Part shown: piece by piece, positions 46,150 through 58,594 of the stretch
Numbering within the stretch: position 1 is the stretch's first letter
Layout: each line of letters starts with the position of its first letter
Assembly (NCBI RefSeq): GCF_022458985.1
Contig: NC_061783.1
Coordinates: 898,413-962,412, forward strand
Reading direction: 5' to 3'
DNA length: 64,000 nucleotides
DNA from: Mugil cephalus
Lineage: Eukaryota > Chordata > Actinopteri > Mugiliformes > Mugilidae
Notes under the pieces: generated by a model
Databases searched by the model: none
The model's input: the letters and a program-made list of their open reading frames with translations, nothing else
What the model was told of the DNA's origin: nothing
Program-made: the position numbers and the translations under genes

Positions 46150-46484
46150 CGCTGCATCTCTCAATGACGTCACCGGAGAGTGGGGGAGAAGGAGGGAGCA
46201 AAGAGGGAGGGAGCAACGCTGGAAACCTACGCCGTTAGTGCCGGTCAGGTGTGTGCGTGTGTGTTTACTCTCGGTGATGTGCTTTTCGAGGCGGCTCTGT
46301 AAACCATCAGTGAGCAGACAGGATTTGATTTGGGCAACGACACATGCGTGTGTGGACCTCCGCCGAACGCTTTTCAGGACTAATTACACTTTTCAACTCA
46401 CTGCTGCAGACAGGGAAGCTTCATTTTCTGCCCTCCCAGTGGCGGTCGATGGGAGCCTGTTAATCCAGCTGGCGTCTTCTATGT
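46150..46484 (+). promoter_or_regulatory. gabbr1: Candidate gabbr1 promoter and first exon with a consensus CRE
   Basis: A CpG-rich block in AT-rich DNA. A perfect palindromic cAMP-response element, TGACGTCA, lies at 46165-46172, followed by GA-rich sequence (GGGGGAGAAGGAGGGAG). A strong donor, GTGAGT, follows 46484. No coding exon of another gene lies between here and the signal-peptide exon of gabbr1 at 60164. The exon is open in one frame from 46238, and that frame runs in phase into the gabbr1 start codon if spliced to 60164. The assignment to gabbr1 is an inference from order and splice signals. Confidence 0.55.
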
Positions 46485-47008
46485 GTGAGTACGGCTCGAA
46501 GGCAATATTCTGACTAATGTGACATGTTGAACTCGTATTTTAATGCTGTCGCCGAGACCTACTGACATGTCAGCGATTATGTTATGCAAACGGATTTAAA
46601 AAAATAAAATAAAATGAAAATAATAATAATTTCAGCATAAGGCAGTTTATCCACTGTTGTTTGCATAGGCTAGAGACAGTTTGAATATAAGATTGAAGCA
46701 CAATTTGCTAGTGACAACAGCGCCAGGCTGCCATGTTTTATATTTGAGTAATACTGATGAGGGGATTTGAATTCATTCAGTATCACGGAATGATTAGCAA
46801 GGTAGCCCTCCCTCCACGCGAGTATATTTCTCCTCGTGAGAGGTTGGCTCCACAGTAGAGTAGACAGCAGCCTCTGACCTCTCTGGGGCCCAGAGCCCCA
46901 GTACAGTGTACCTTGTGGCATGTGGTAAACAAACAACATTTAGTGACTAGAAGATATTCTAAATTTGAACTGTTACCTGAAACATTACCAGCAGCATGGA
47001 CAAAATGT

Positions 47009-47033
47009 AATAAATAAATAAATAAATAAATAA
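47009..47033 (+). repeat. (AAAT)n microsatellite
   Basis: About six AAAT units, just before the LINE tail at 47095. Confidence 0.85.
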
Positions 47034-47094
47034 GTAAAAAAGTAGTCAGAGAAGCAGCTTTTGGAAATAAAGTTTTTCCTTGCCACCGTCGCCA

Positions 47095-47200
47095 TCAGAC
47101 TTGCTCTGGAGGTTTCAGGGCAGTTTTTGTAAAGCATCTTGAGACAGTTTGTATTGTTATTGACACTATATAAATAAAGTTGAATTGAATCAAATTGAAT
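47095..47200 (+). mobile_element. 3' end of a non-LTR retrotransposon, second copy
   Basis: Shares CTTGCTCTGGAGGTTTCAG, TTTTTGTAAA, TTGAGACAGTTTG, TATTGTTATTGACACTATAT and an AAGTTGAATTGAAT tail with the copy at 16230-16445. Only the 3' end is present, as is usual for 5'-truncated LINE insertions. Confidence 0.7.
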
Positions 47201-50200
47201 TAGAAATGGCTAGCTGGCATGCAACTTACCGTTAAGACTGCCTGCCTTCAAACTTGGAGAGGGGACAACACAAGTTTACTTGAGGTGACTGTTCTCAACT
47301 GTTCTCACAACTCACTCTCATGCCATCCTTCAGTGACTAGAAGTATAGTTCCACTCCATCCTGTCATCATCTCATCATTAACAATGATGTATGCTTGAAC
47401 TAAGATGGAGGTGCTGACAATGAAACATTCAGCTTAAATATGACCACCAGGTTGAGATTACTTTAAGAAAAACATATATAGACTGAATCATCAACAGATA
47501 CTGCTCCTGATGAATGAACATTTCTATTATCCCTCTCTCTCTCTTTTAAGTTCAATGATGACATGTGAGTAAGACCCCTTCATACTCCTCCTTGTGAGGA
47601 TATGAGAGTGAAATTGTAAGTTTTCCTGAGTTATATTCTACAAAATCTCTCATACCTGTTGAATGCCAACTGTTCACAAGGAGGTACATTCCTTCATGAC
47701 AAGCACTGAACTATTAAGGCTGCACTGTAAGTTTCATTAACAGTAGTTTTTTGTATTTTGTAAAGACTAAAAAGAAGACTTTTGCACTACTTAGCTTGAA
47801 ATAATACTACAAGAGCAAAATGTATTAAAAACTAGCTAAAAGAGGAAATAATTGGAAAACATAACAATAAAGCTTCCAAGAGCTTCCATAAGGCTGTGGA
47901 ATGTGATGTTTCAGAGGTGTAGGTTAAGTATTTATATCAAAGTATGATATTGAATGGTGGCTGAGTTTAGTACAGTTTCCACAAAACCTGTTGGAGTTAT
48001 TTTTGCTGTAACCACAAATGAGAACATATAATCACCACTTAAAACAAGTGCCTTCTGTGATAAATCTTCATATTTATCACATAAGTGAAGTGGGGACCAA
48101 ATGTGTCAGAGCCAAGAGTTATAGCTGCCACAGAGGATGAACTCAAAATCACAGAGTGTAACATGTAACTGTCAGAAAAGATGATTCTGAGCTTCAAGAG
48201 GCTGACATGAACACGAGAGGAAAAGAACGGCAGACAAGATACACTAATTTGAGATTCACCGGTTGCTGTATTTAATGTTTCACTTGCTTGTCTCTTATAT
48301 TTCAGGATGTCCTATATTTTAGACAAATATTGTTTAGTGTAGCTGTGCAGCATCTGTTTAAAATCAAACTATTTCCACATCACTGATGTAATATGACTAC
48401 CTTTCTTTAGTTCTTCTTAAGTATTTTCTTTCCATCCTCAGACAATGCAGCAATTATTTAGGTGGATGCAATTTGCAATTATTTAGGTAAGGTTGACTTA
48501 CAGATGCCATGTAAGTGTAGGACTTTACATAAATTGTGTGAGCTTTCTTGTGGTAAGGTAAGGAAAGAGCGAGCCATTCATGAAAAAAACTGAAGCGGCA
48601 GAATGAGAAGACTTGTACAAAAAAATATATATGTTCATACTAATGAATCTGAGCTAACACAAATCCACACAGTCACGCAATATTTTAATATCAATAACCC
48701 CCTTGGCCCCTTCTTAAAATGGTTTGGGCCACGGTTCATTCTTCCTCATGTGAATTAAGAGCGCGAACAAATGAGCTCTAGCAGGCAGAGAGGAAAACCA
48801 ATTAAGATGATGCCCCAAAAAACACAAATCGGAACACCAGAAAAGACTTGAGAGGGAGGCCAGGAGTAGGAGCAGCAGAGCAGAGACCCAGGACATCAGA
48901 GCCTAGCTGTCATCAGGTGAGAGGCAGACTACACTCTGGATAAGTCGATAGTTCATTTTAGAGTAACAATTCCTAGTGTAGCTAACTGAACGTTACTAAT
49001 TTGGAGGCCATCTGCAGTGTATATAGATATAATATGTTTCACATATTATATCTATATATGTGGACAGTGCCACAATAAAGCATAAGCACCCAGTCAGTTA
49101 TAAGGCTGAATTCAATTGTATTATGACGCATTCAAGTTGTACTTCAGCGGCATGCGAGGGTCAGTTACTTTGTCATGATGTGTTCAAATGAAGCCTAGTA
49201 AAATTTTGTTATTGGTGGGACATTTGAGTGGCCTAAACACAAAAAAGTTAAAGTATGAAGACAATTTAGAATTTCATTTAGATAGTTTTAATATTTTATT
49301 TTCATTTAAACCGTAATTGTACCTGTTTCTTCATTTCATCTGATAACTTTTTTTTTTTTTGATCTACAAGCAGTGCTAACATGGGGTGATGCAAACCCGT
49401 TTTACTAGTGTGGGATTATTCTACAATATTTACTCATAATCACAGTAAAATAGTCCATCCTTAGTCAATCTACTGCAATAATTCCTCTCTCAGCCAGTAG
49501 AAAATGTTATGAACACCTGATTATGCATGTAAAAAAACATTCCATAATATACTGTGATGCCGTCAGAATTTTGAAAAATATCATGATATACATTATTGGT
49601 CATACCTCCCAGCCCTAATCAACAACATATATGGAGAATATATAAAAAGTATTGGTTTTAATTGCAAAGGATCTGTGCAGATTTTGAAGGGATGATTGTT
49701 CATGAGTGCAAATGCAGAAAGGAATAAATTGTTCTTGTGGTGTGGGGTTTTGTCCTTGAAAGACCACAGTGTCCCACCATATTCTCTTGGGTAAAAGTGA
49801 ACATTTGTGCCAAATTTTAAGAAATTTAGTAAGTCATTTGTCAAAGATTATATACAGTATACATTATTTCAAGGTTTAAAGAATAATCTCTTCAAAAATC
49901 CTCAAGCATTCTGTTTATTGTCTTTTTAAAAAATTTAAACTTTAAACTTTAAAGACTTTGAAGGTTGTGCCGCCTTGACTTGTCAGAGAGTCATAACCTG
50001 TCACAAGCATGCTGTTTAATGGGCTAAGTCAAGAAAACGGATACTCTCTCCCTTGGTATTCGTCATGGAGGAATTGAAAATGTACTTTTCTTGAACTGAT
50101 TAAAGATTACTGATCTGACCAGGTTCAGAATACTGTGCATTGACACCACATTCTTATACTGTGCTTTGATTCAATGGCAAGCACTGTATATTTCAGGACC

Positions 50201-51184
50201 ACTTTAGTATAAGAAACCTATTTGCATTATATTATCATATTGGTGGTGTGGCCCTGTGCTGTGACCTCAATCTTACATGGAAAGCCTAAGGCAGGGAGAA
50301 CACACCTCCCCATTCTTCCGTCTGCTTACATGGAAAACCTAAGCCAGAGAAAGCAGCAGTGAAGGTCACTGAAAGACTGTACCAAGCCAGTCAAATGCAG
50401 TGAGGCTGACTGATTTGACTAAGTTCTATTTTGAGGTAACATAGCAAGAAAAATTTCAAGAAAGCCCAGCGTAGAACCTTGCAGGACTAGAAGAAGGTCA
50501 AGAAGATGCGATCCCGTGTGGATTTCTGTTCCTCCATGGGAGGGGCTCCGATTTGTTATTTTGAGTTTGGATGAAGCAGAATTAGTATGTGACAAAATAA
50601 ATTACAAAGCTTTCCTGTCCATATATATTAATTTATTTTTAAAGAAAACCGAGTGTTAATTGCAATAACTGCACCACTGAGAAACAATAAAGGCTGTGAG
50701 GCAGACTGCACCCATCCCTTAAATATGTTATCAATTTCACGTGGCAGAGGGAAACAGAGGCATATATAATTGATTTGTGGTTTCACTCTCTAAAGTACAG
50801 ATGAGTACGGCCACCCATGAGAAAAAATAAATAATGAAAAAAATAATGAGAGGAGGAAGATTTTTTTTTTCATCATGCATTTCGAGAAAAAAGTTCAAAT
50901 GCCGACCAAAAAGTTGAAACACAGTATTGGAAAAAAATTATCGATCTTTTGAGACTATAACAACCAGCGCATGTGACTGCTCCTACAAAATGCTGTGCAG
51001 ACAGAAGAAGTGGTGAAACTATCCTTTGGATCAGCAGAAGAGTATTAGGACCACGGCTATTTATTTATTTATATTTATGCTATTTCAGCTTTCACAAATG
51101 AGGCCACCTCTTCCAAGCTTGAATGGTTTATCCTTCAGAACTATCAGTTTTCGGCACAGTCTTTTCCAAGTCCTAATAATAATA

Positions 51185-51404
51185 ACTCATCACTAGATAC
51201 CAAACTGATGAAGTATCTGTGGGATGATCCACAGAGGACCCTCCCCTCAAAAGCCCCCATTAACAACATCCTGTTACCAAACACCACAGGACACCCTCAG
51301 AAGGTCCATGCCCATTCTCTGGTGAGTCAGAATTGTTCTGGAGTCACAAGGGAGACCTACACAATGTTAGGACATAGGACATAATATTAGGCCCGATCGG
51401 TGTA
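51185..51404 (+). mobile_element. Tc1/mariner fragment, copy 4 of 4
   Basis: Retains the transposase C-terminal part (LMKYLWDDPQRTLPS-like, with GTATCTGTGGGATGATCCAC) and a right end GCCCGATCGGTGTA. The left end is absent. It matches the copies at 19716 and 33416 in the unusual LWDDPQR variant. Confidence 0.78.
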
Positions 51405-53021
51405 AATCCAAGTGTCATTTACTGCTTCATCCCTGCCTCCCATGTAGTAGACAAAGATGCAACTTCAAAAGGAGCAGTTTTTGTAAAATGTAATAATTCC
51501 AAACACCATGTTACTCGACACAGCAAAAGATATACATTTAGATATTTTGCTCATTAAAATCAGTGAGGAGTTTGGGACTGATTTCTTTGTTTAGACAAAC
51601 AAATAAGCTGTAGCTTTTTGTTAAAGTGAATGTTATTCCTCCAGAGAGAGCATTACTTAATGGGTCAAACAAAGGGTCTAACCAATATTAAAACTACAGT
51701 ATAGGTATCAAACCAATGCTAAAACCCTTCTTCTACAGTGTATTATTTATAGTTATTTGCATTTTTATTTGTACCATGGGTGTTTTTCATTGTTGCTCAT
51801 CTAAATGGTGGGGAATCCCCCAATAGACAGTAGAAATATAATGGGAACATAAAGTTCTGCTACTCCAGTAGTGTACATACACTCCCATTATCGTTTTTAC
51901 CCCTAAGACTCATAATATTGTTATCATAATAACCCCACCAGTTAATTTCAAACATTGCATTGTTCCCCTTCTGCTGCTTTTTTTTTTGCATTTCTATTAC
52001 CCTTTCCTTGTTTTTAGGCATCTTTCTATTCGTCTGCTGTTCCTTTGATGTGCACTACAGTTGATGGTAGCCGCCTCACTGTGAGATCTCCTGCTAGTAT
52101 TCATAATAAACTAACTTGCACTCCACTCCCTTGCTTCTGTGTGTTGAGACGAGCACTCCTTTACTTTTCATCCCTGCTGCTCAGTGTTATTACTGTTATT
52201 TCATGCTTCTGCTATTTTCCACTTTGGCCCCCTCCCCTCTCACACTGCCACCGGCTTTCGACATTTTTTTCTTTTTGGTTATCCTTGTTTGCATAGATGA
52301 GTTAGAGGACAGCAGACGTCTTTCATCTTTTCTTTTCAGTATCAGATTGGAAGAAACTTTTACTATTTACTGTTATATTGTAACACACTATCTCAAAGTT
52401 CAGCTGATGAGGAGTACCTGGGCCATCAAACAGGAGATTTAGAAACCACTCAAAAGAAACTGAAGGAGTTGGGTATTGAGTTGAGGGTCAAGGGAACTTA
52501 TTTAATCACATTTATAAGCAGTAATGCATATTTACATAGCTAGGAACTAGTGTGTACAAGTTTAGTGTGTGTAGACAGTGAGCTGAATCTGTGTGAACAC
52601 ATTATCATCTGGCTAATTTGTAAAGCTTCATGATGAGATCATTTCCCCTCAGTTGCCTCATGTCTGATCACGTCCTAGAGTTGCTCTTTCTGTGCAAACC
52701 CAGTGATTTTGATGGAATGAGCAGTTTGGATTTTTTCCTCAATATCCAGAGATTTATATTCAGTCAGAAGAACTAAAGCTGTTTCAACAGGGATCCAGAT
52801 AAACGGCAAATAGATAAGGAAGGGGAAACGTTGCATGGCTCTGCATATTTGAAACTGCTGTCAGGGACTAGGCACAACATCATTTTGTGTCCTAAGTAGA
52901 CTCATTTTTCTTTTCTATTTATGTTACTGCAGACAGAATGATTTCCAGGATTCTTCAGATACTTTCAAGAAACTTCAAATCATAGCTTAGGCCAACACAT
53001 TAAAGAGAAACCTGCTTCGTG

Positions 53022-53090
53022 ATTATTTGACTATTACTACCTGTGCAGTCAGCTATTATTCGACTGCACAGGTAGTAATAGTCAAATAAT
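53022..53090. repeat. Perfect inverted repeat, 29-bp arms with 11-bp loop
   Basis: Left arm 53022-53050 is the exact reverse complement of right arm 53062-53090; the loop is AGCTATTATTC. The arms contain ACCTGTGCAGTC and GACTGCACAGGT. No flanking transposon ends were recognised. Confidence 0.97.
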
Positions 53091-53599
53091 ACTCATCACT
53101 TCTGCTCTCTACTCTTTGCTGCAAAGATTCTACTTTCATTTACTAAGCTGCTGTAAAGGAAACTATTTCACATTTAGGCAAACAGGAAAAGAGAGGTTAC
53201 CTTCTGCTCCAGGTTTTTTATGCGAACCATTTATGTCATCACAACATTTCAACCCTTCAGTAACACGTTTTGCAGCACCACTCAGTCTGACCATGCTTAT
53301 GACAGTTAAGTCAATTTTTCAGTTCTTTTTCCCTCCATTTGTTAGTGAACAAATGCAAACATATCAAAACTTAAAAAAAAAATTAATATAAGCTTACCTT
53401 TCATATATACTCAGAACTTTCAACCTTCTAGAATTTTTCTTTTTCTTAAGTGACATTGAACTGTAATACTAACTTTGTAAGTATTAGATTCACACGTAAT
53501 TGTCAAGTAATTATACAGTAAGCAAAATAAAAAAATTGAATACCCTTACCAGGTATCAGCACTAGTTCAGTTTGTTTATTTGGAAGTGACAAATTGTAG

Positions 53600-54115
53600 A
53601 TGCTATCAGGAGGGGTAAGGGTAGTAGGAGGTGAGGACCCAAATGCAGGACAAATGAGGCTGGCAGGAATCCAAGGAAAAAAGGGTTATTTAATAATTAA
53701 CAAAAGGCGCTGTGTACGGCAGGTAAATCCAAAATACAAAAATCAAAAAGAATCATGACATGGCATGGAGACAAGGAATGTGGCATGGAGACGTAAAAAA
53801 CATTTACGACGAGACAAGGAACAAAGGGAAGACAAGGCCATAAATACACATGAGGGCCAAGGAACGACAAGACACAGGTGAAACAGATCAGGGCAATGAC
53901 AAGGGGCGAAACCAATTAACAATCAAGGGACACACGAGGACACACAGACAGGAAATCCGAGACATAACAAAATAAAGCAGGAAACACAAAACTTGACACA
54001 CAGACATGACAGAAACATGAGGCAAGACAGGCAGAAAAATAATAAACATAACAAAATAAAACAGGAAACTCCAAAACATCACAAAATAACAGACAGACGC
54101 AGACCTTGACAGATG
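53600..54115 (-). repeat. Dispersed repeat, unclassified
   Basis: The plus strand is unusually rich in A and G, with GACAAGGAACAAAGGGAAGA, GACACAGGTGAAACAGATC and AGGAAACACAAAACTTGACA. On the minus strand it reads as the CTGTTTCCTGTTTTATTTTG type of sequence that I recall as a common fish interspersed repeat. It begins with GTGAGGACCCAAATGCAGG. No coding part, and the family is not identified. Confidence 0.5.
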
Positions 54116-54517
54116 CGCTGCTTGTTGTTATCTCATTATCTCATGTTGAATCTTGGCTCTTTGAGAACTATAAATAAATAAATAAATAAATAAATAAAAT
54201 ATAGGGGTTCCCTTGAAATTACTTTTCAGCCTGCAGATTTATTCATTACCAGTAACAGTTCAGAAGTGCTTCATGCCATCTCAGCAGTTTTTGAAAGTCA
54301 ACCTATCTGAGTATTTTTGTTGAAAAAACAAACACTCAAGTCTCACTAACAGTATGAATTGAAATTAACTTACGAATTGGATAAGACAAGAAATAATGTC
54401 CCCCTGTTTTTTTCCCTTATTTTATATGACACATCTGAACACAAAGATGAGCAAACACAACTAAATTTTTCAGATCATCAAACAAATTTAAATATATGAT
54501 GACAATAACACAAGTTA

Positions 54518-55773
54518 ACACAAAATGCAGTTTTTAAATGGAGGTTTTTATTATTGAGGGGAAAACACCTCATATGGGTCTGTGTGAAAAAGTGTTTGCC
54601 CCCCTGTTAAAACATAAATTACTAACCTGGGGTTAGTTTCTCTAGTCACACCCAGGTCTGATTACTGCCACGCCTGTTCTCAATCAAGAACTAACTTATA
54701 TTGGACCTGACTGACAAAGTGAAGTAGATCAAAAGGTCCACAAAAGCTAGATGTCATGTTGAGATCCAATGAAATTCGAGATCAAATGAGAAAGACAGTA
54801 ACTGAGCTCTATCAGTCTGGAAAATGTTCTAAAGCCATTTCTAAAACTTTGGGGAACCACAGTGAGAGCCATTAACCACAAATGGTGAAAACACAGAACA
54901 GTGGTGAACCTTCCCAGGAGTGGCAGGACAGCCAAAATTACCCCAAGAGTGCAGCAGCGACTCATCCAAGAGGTCACAAAAGAGGCCTGCAGGTTTCCAT
55001 TGCCTCGGTTAAGGTCAGTGTTCATGACTCCATCATAAGAAAGAGACTGGGCAAAAATGGCCTCATGGCAGAGTTCAAGACCAAAACCACTGCTGAGCAA
55101 AAAGTACATAAAGGCTCATCTCAGTGTTGGCAGAAAACATCTTGATGATCCCCAAGATTTTATTTTATTTTATTTGAGAAACTACTCTGTGGACTGACGA
55201 GACAAAAGCTGAACTTTTAGGAAAGTGCGTGTCCAATTACATCTGGCATAAAACTAACACCACATTTCAGGAAAGGAACATCATACCAACAGTAAAATCT
55301 GGTGGTGGTAGTGTGATGGTCAGGGCTGTTTTGCAGCTCCAGGACTTGAAAGACTTGGTGTAAATGGAACCATGAATTCTGCTGTCTACCAAAAAATCCT
55401 GAAGGAGAATGAAGTGGCCTCGTCAAGGTCCTGACCTGTATCCTATTGAGCTGCTGTGGCATGACCTGGTGATAAGAGATAAGATAAGATAAGATAAGAT
55501 GATAAGAGTATGATAAGATACCTGATGACATGATGATAAGAGCTTCATGCTGGAAAACCCTCCAATGTGGCTGAATTATAACATGTAAAGATGAGTGGGA
55601 CAAAATTCCTCCACAGCACCGGAAAAGACTCTTGATTTTAGCTGTTGTTGCTAAAGGTGTCCCAACCAGTTATTAGGTTGAGGGGGAATCACTTTTTCAC
55701 ACAGGGCCATGTAAGTTTGGATTTTGTTTCCCTTCATAATAAAAATCTTAATTTAAAAACTGTATTTTGTGTT
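54518..55773 (+). mobile_element. Near full-length but decayed Tc1/mariner element
   Basis: Flanked by TA on both sides. The ends are inverted: AACACAAAATGCAGTTTTTA at the left and AAAAACTGTATTTTGTGTT at the right, with GTGTGAAAAAGTGTTTGCCC facing CACTTTTTCACACAGGGCC inside. At 1256 bp it is close to usual Tc1 length. Plus-strand transposase pieces run from an EIRDQMRKTVTELYQSGKC-like start near 54775 to the DP(E/I)LLWHDL end near 55437, but stops and shifts break the frame. A GATAA run near 55470-55515 has expanded inside it. Confidence 0.85.
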
Positions 55774-55774
55774 T

Positions 55775-56215
55775 ACATTGCCCAAAGCATCACCGTGCCC
55801 ATTGTTGGGGCCTTTAGCAGATGGGGTCAGCATGGACACCCTGACTGGTCTGTGGCCATGCACTGCATTGTGTACCTTTCTGTCAGAACTAGTATTATAT
55901 TCTTCAGCAATTTGAGCAACAGTAGCTTGGCTCAGACCACATAGGCCTATTGCTGGTTCCACACTGTTCCTCCCTTGGATCACTTTTGATAGATACTGAC
56001 CACTGGAAACCTGGAACACCTCGCAAGTTTTGGAGATGCTCTGACCCAGCAGTCTAGCCCTCACAGTTTGGTCTTTGTTAAACATGCTCAAATCCTTATG
56101 CTTGCCCTTTTTTCCTGTTTCTAATACATCAACTTTGAGGACATAATGTTCACTTACTGAATATTATATCCAGCCCACTGATAGATGCTGTGATGAAGAG
56201 ATAACCAGTGTTATC
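55775..56215 (-). mobile_element. Tc1/mariner remnant abutting the previous element
   Basis: A minus-strand frame of 112 codons (55753-56091) preserves the helix-turn-helix start of a transposase: RARLLGQSISKTCEVF, then SQATVAQIAEEYNTSSDRKV and HRPVRVSMLTP. The right side (ACATCAACTTTGAGGACATA, GATGAAGAGATAACCAGTGT) is the 5' untranslated part of the same family. The catalytic part is missing. Confidence 0.75.
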
Positions 56216-57419
56216 AAGGTTTTTTATCTATTGCAAGTTTGGAAAAAAATCCAAAAGTTGAAAAAAGACCCCAAAGAAAAACATTTTAACTAAAGAAATC
56301 CTTCTTACCCTCTGAAGTAAGTAGCATGGCGTAGTTGAACTTAATGGAATAAATCCTGTTTGGTTCGTCTTAATTCGCTTGGCAGTGATTTTCCTGCCTC
56401 CTCTTTGCCCGTATGTTTGTAACAATTTTAGGTTATTACAGCATAAACTCACAGGTCTGTATCTCTCATAAGGAGTTGGATATTGGCTCCTCTTTTCTAA
56501 AACTGGTAAGAGTGCCACTTAAAATTATTTGCACCCCTCAGCATGTTCTACATTTCCGTATTTCTGCAAAATTACTTGAATTTGGACACATCAATGAATT
56601 TTTGCACAAGTGCTGCTGACGGTAGATAAAGAAAACCCAAACAGTCAGTTAAAATACAAATATTCTACGTGGCCTCGGAGAAATTTTAACCCATTTTCTC
56701 TTAGAATTCACTGTCAATCAATGATTGGCCTAGGTTCAGGAAAACCAGTTCTGAACAAGGTCATTACCACCCCCGTGTTTCATGGACAGGATGAGGTTCT
56801 AATGCTGGAATGTAGTGTTGTTTCATCTCCAAACAATGTAATTTAAACCTAATAATTCTATTTTACTTTTATCCATCCACAAAATATTTTCTTCTGGCTT
56901 GTCCATATGCTATTTAGCAAAATTCAGATGATCAGAGTGTTCTTTTTGGAGAGAAGTGCCTGTGTCCTCATCATACCATGGTTATTCTGAAGCAATGTGA
57001 GAGAGTCCTTTAGTTGCTTAATAGTTAACCTGACTGTGGATTTGTTGATTCCAAACTGCTTAAAAATGGTTTTGTAGCCTGATGACCAACAACAACCCCT
57101 TTTCTGAGGCCCTCAGAAAATTTCTTTGCCCATGCCATCGTACACTACATGTCCTGTTTTTTCCTAAATGAAACTGGGCACTGTACGACACCTGAGTCTC
57201 ATTACATTGACTGGAAACATTTCTGAACAGATGGACTGTAGTTTGGCCCTGACTCTAATCTTGTAATCTTAGAGGAGCAATTAATTTCGCAAGTCACAGG
57301 TTCATCTTCCTGAATAAACAAATACAAAAGCATAATATTTCTGTGACTTTGACTGGGTTGTCTTTAATATTCATCTATTTTTTTTTTGCACCTCTCACAC
57401 TTGCTTAGCTGCTTGTGTT
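56216..57419. other. Repeat-like stretch between Tc1 remnants
   Basis: AT-rich, no intact ORF. The segment near 56700-57250 (GTTTCATGGACAGGATGAGG, GAGCAATTAATTTCGC) has the look of a further decayed transposon, but I cannot name it or find its ends. Confidence 0.35.
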
Positions 57420-58350
57420 ATAGAGTTAGGCCCAGAAATATTTGGACAGTGACACAATCTTCATGATTTGGGACTTTCAGGTTAAATTCAAGTGGTTAAA
57501 CAAAAACATCCCTCATTTCAAATATTAGCATTACCATGAATAAAATGTATTATTGAGAATCCTTTGCAGGCAATGACGGCCTGAGTTTGCTTGTTTGTGG
57601 GTCTTTCTGCCTTAAGTTTTGTCTTAAGTAAGTGAAATACATGCTTGATTGGTTTAAGATCTGGTGACTGACTCAGATATTGCAGAATATTACACTTCTT
57701 AGCCTTAAAAAACTCCTGGATTGCTTTTGCAGTATGTTTTGGATCATTGCCCTTTGGTACTGTGAAGCACTGTCCAATAAACTTTGCTGCATTTGACAGA
57801 ACTTCAGAATTCATCCAGTTGCTTCTGTCTTCTGTCACAGCATCAATAAAAAAACTAGTGACCCAGAGCTGTTGGAAGCCATGCATGTGCATGCATCACA
57901 TCCTGTGATCATCTACCACTGTTGTCTTACGTAGATGTCCTGGCCTTTTTGACTTTCCAAGCTCACCAATGTGCTCTTTTTTCTTGGAATGTACCAAACT
58001 GTTGATGTGGCCACTCCTAACATTTCAATGATCCTTGATGGATTTCCTTTTTATCAACCTAAGGATAGTCTATTATACATTCATTGCGAATCTACTTTGA
58101 CTGCATGTTGTGGGTTCACAGCAACAGCTTCCAGATGATGAAATGATGATAAAATCAAATAATGGAGGGTTAACAAGGGAATAACCCATGCAGCCCATGA
58201 AAGGCTTTTGAGTCAACTGTCCAATTACTTTTGGTCCCTTTAAAAAGAGGGTGCTGTATATTAGATCTTTAAGTCTTATACTCCAATTTGGATGTAAATA
58301 TCCTCAAATTACAGCTGAGTGTCTGCACTTTGCCATGTTGATTATATAAC
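57420..58350 (-). mobile_element. Internally deleted Tc1/mariner element
   Basis: Left end carries GGCCCAGAAATATTTGGACAG with GTGACACAATCTTC, a distinctive fish Tc1 terminus. Minus-strand transposase pieces include an AAKFIGQCFTVPKGNDPKHT-like stretch (57518-57892) and an SPDLKPIKHVFHLLK end. The right side keeps AATTACTTTTGGTCCCTT and CAATTTGGATGTAAATA. The middle is deleted and the frame broken. Confidence 0.78.
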
Positions 58351-58594
58351 TATCTTTAATAGTTTTGGTATACAGCTAATATAACAAAAAAACTGTTAAT
58401 CTAACTGTATAATTATTTTTGTTGTCACTGAAACAAAATATACTGCATTTAACAAAAACAAAATAAAAATAAATCAGGAAAAATAATTGTAAAATGATTG
58501 AAATGCTAGCCAGTGTACATTGGAGCAATGTTCTCTACATCAGCAACCACTTTTTGGTATCTAATGAAGGGCTTGTGTAGCAACCTTTTGCCAC

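Noticed and set aside
53022-53090. MicroRNA precursor
   Set aside because: Perfect 29-bp pairing without bulges and the lack of a recognised seed make a typical microRNA hairpin unlikely.
55753-56091. 112-codon minus-strand ORF as an active gene
   Set aside because: It is the N-terminal remnant of a Tc1 transposase, cut off by the neighbouring element, with no catalytic domain.
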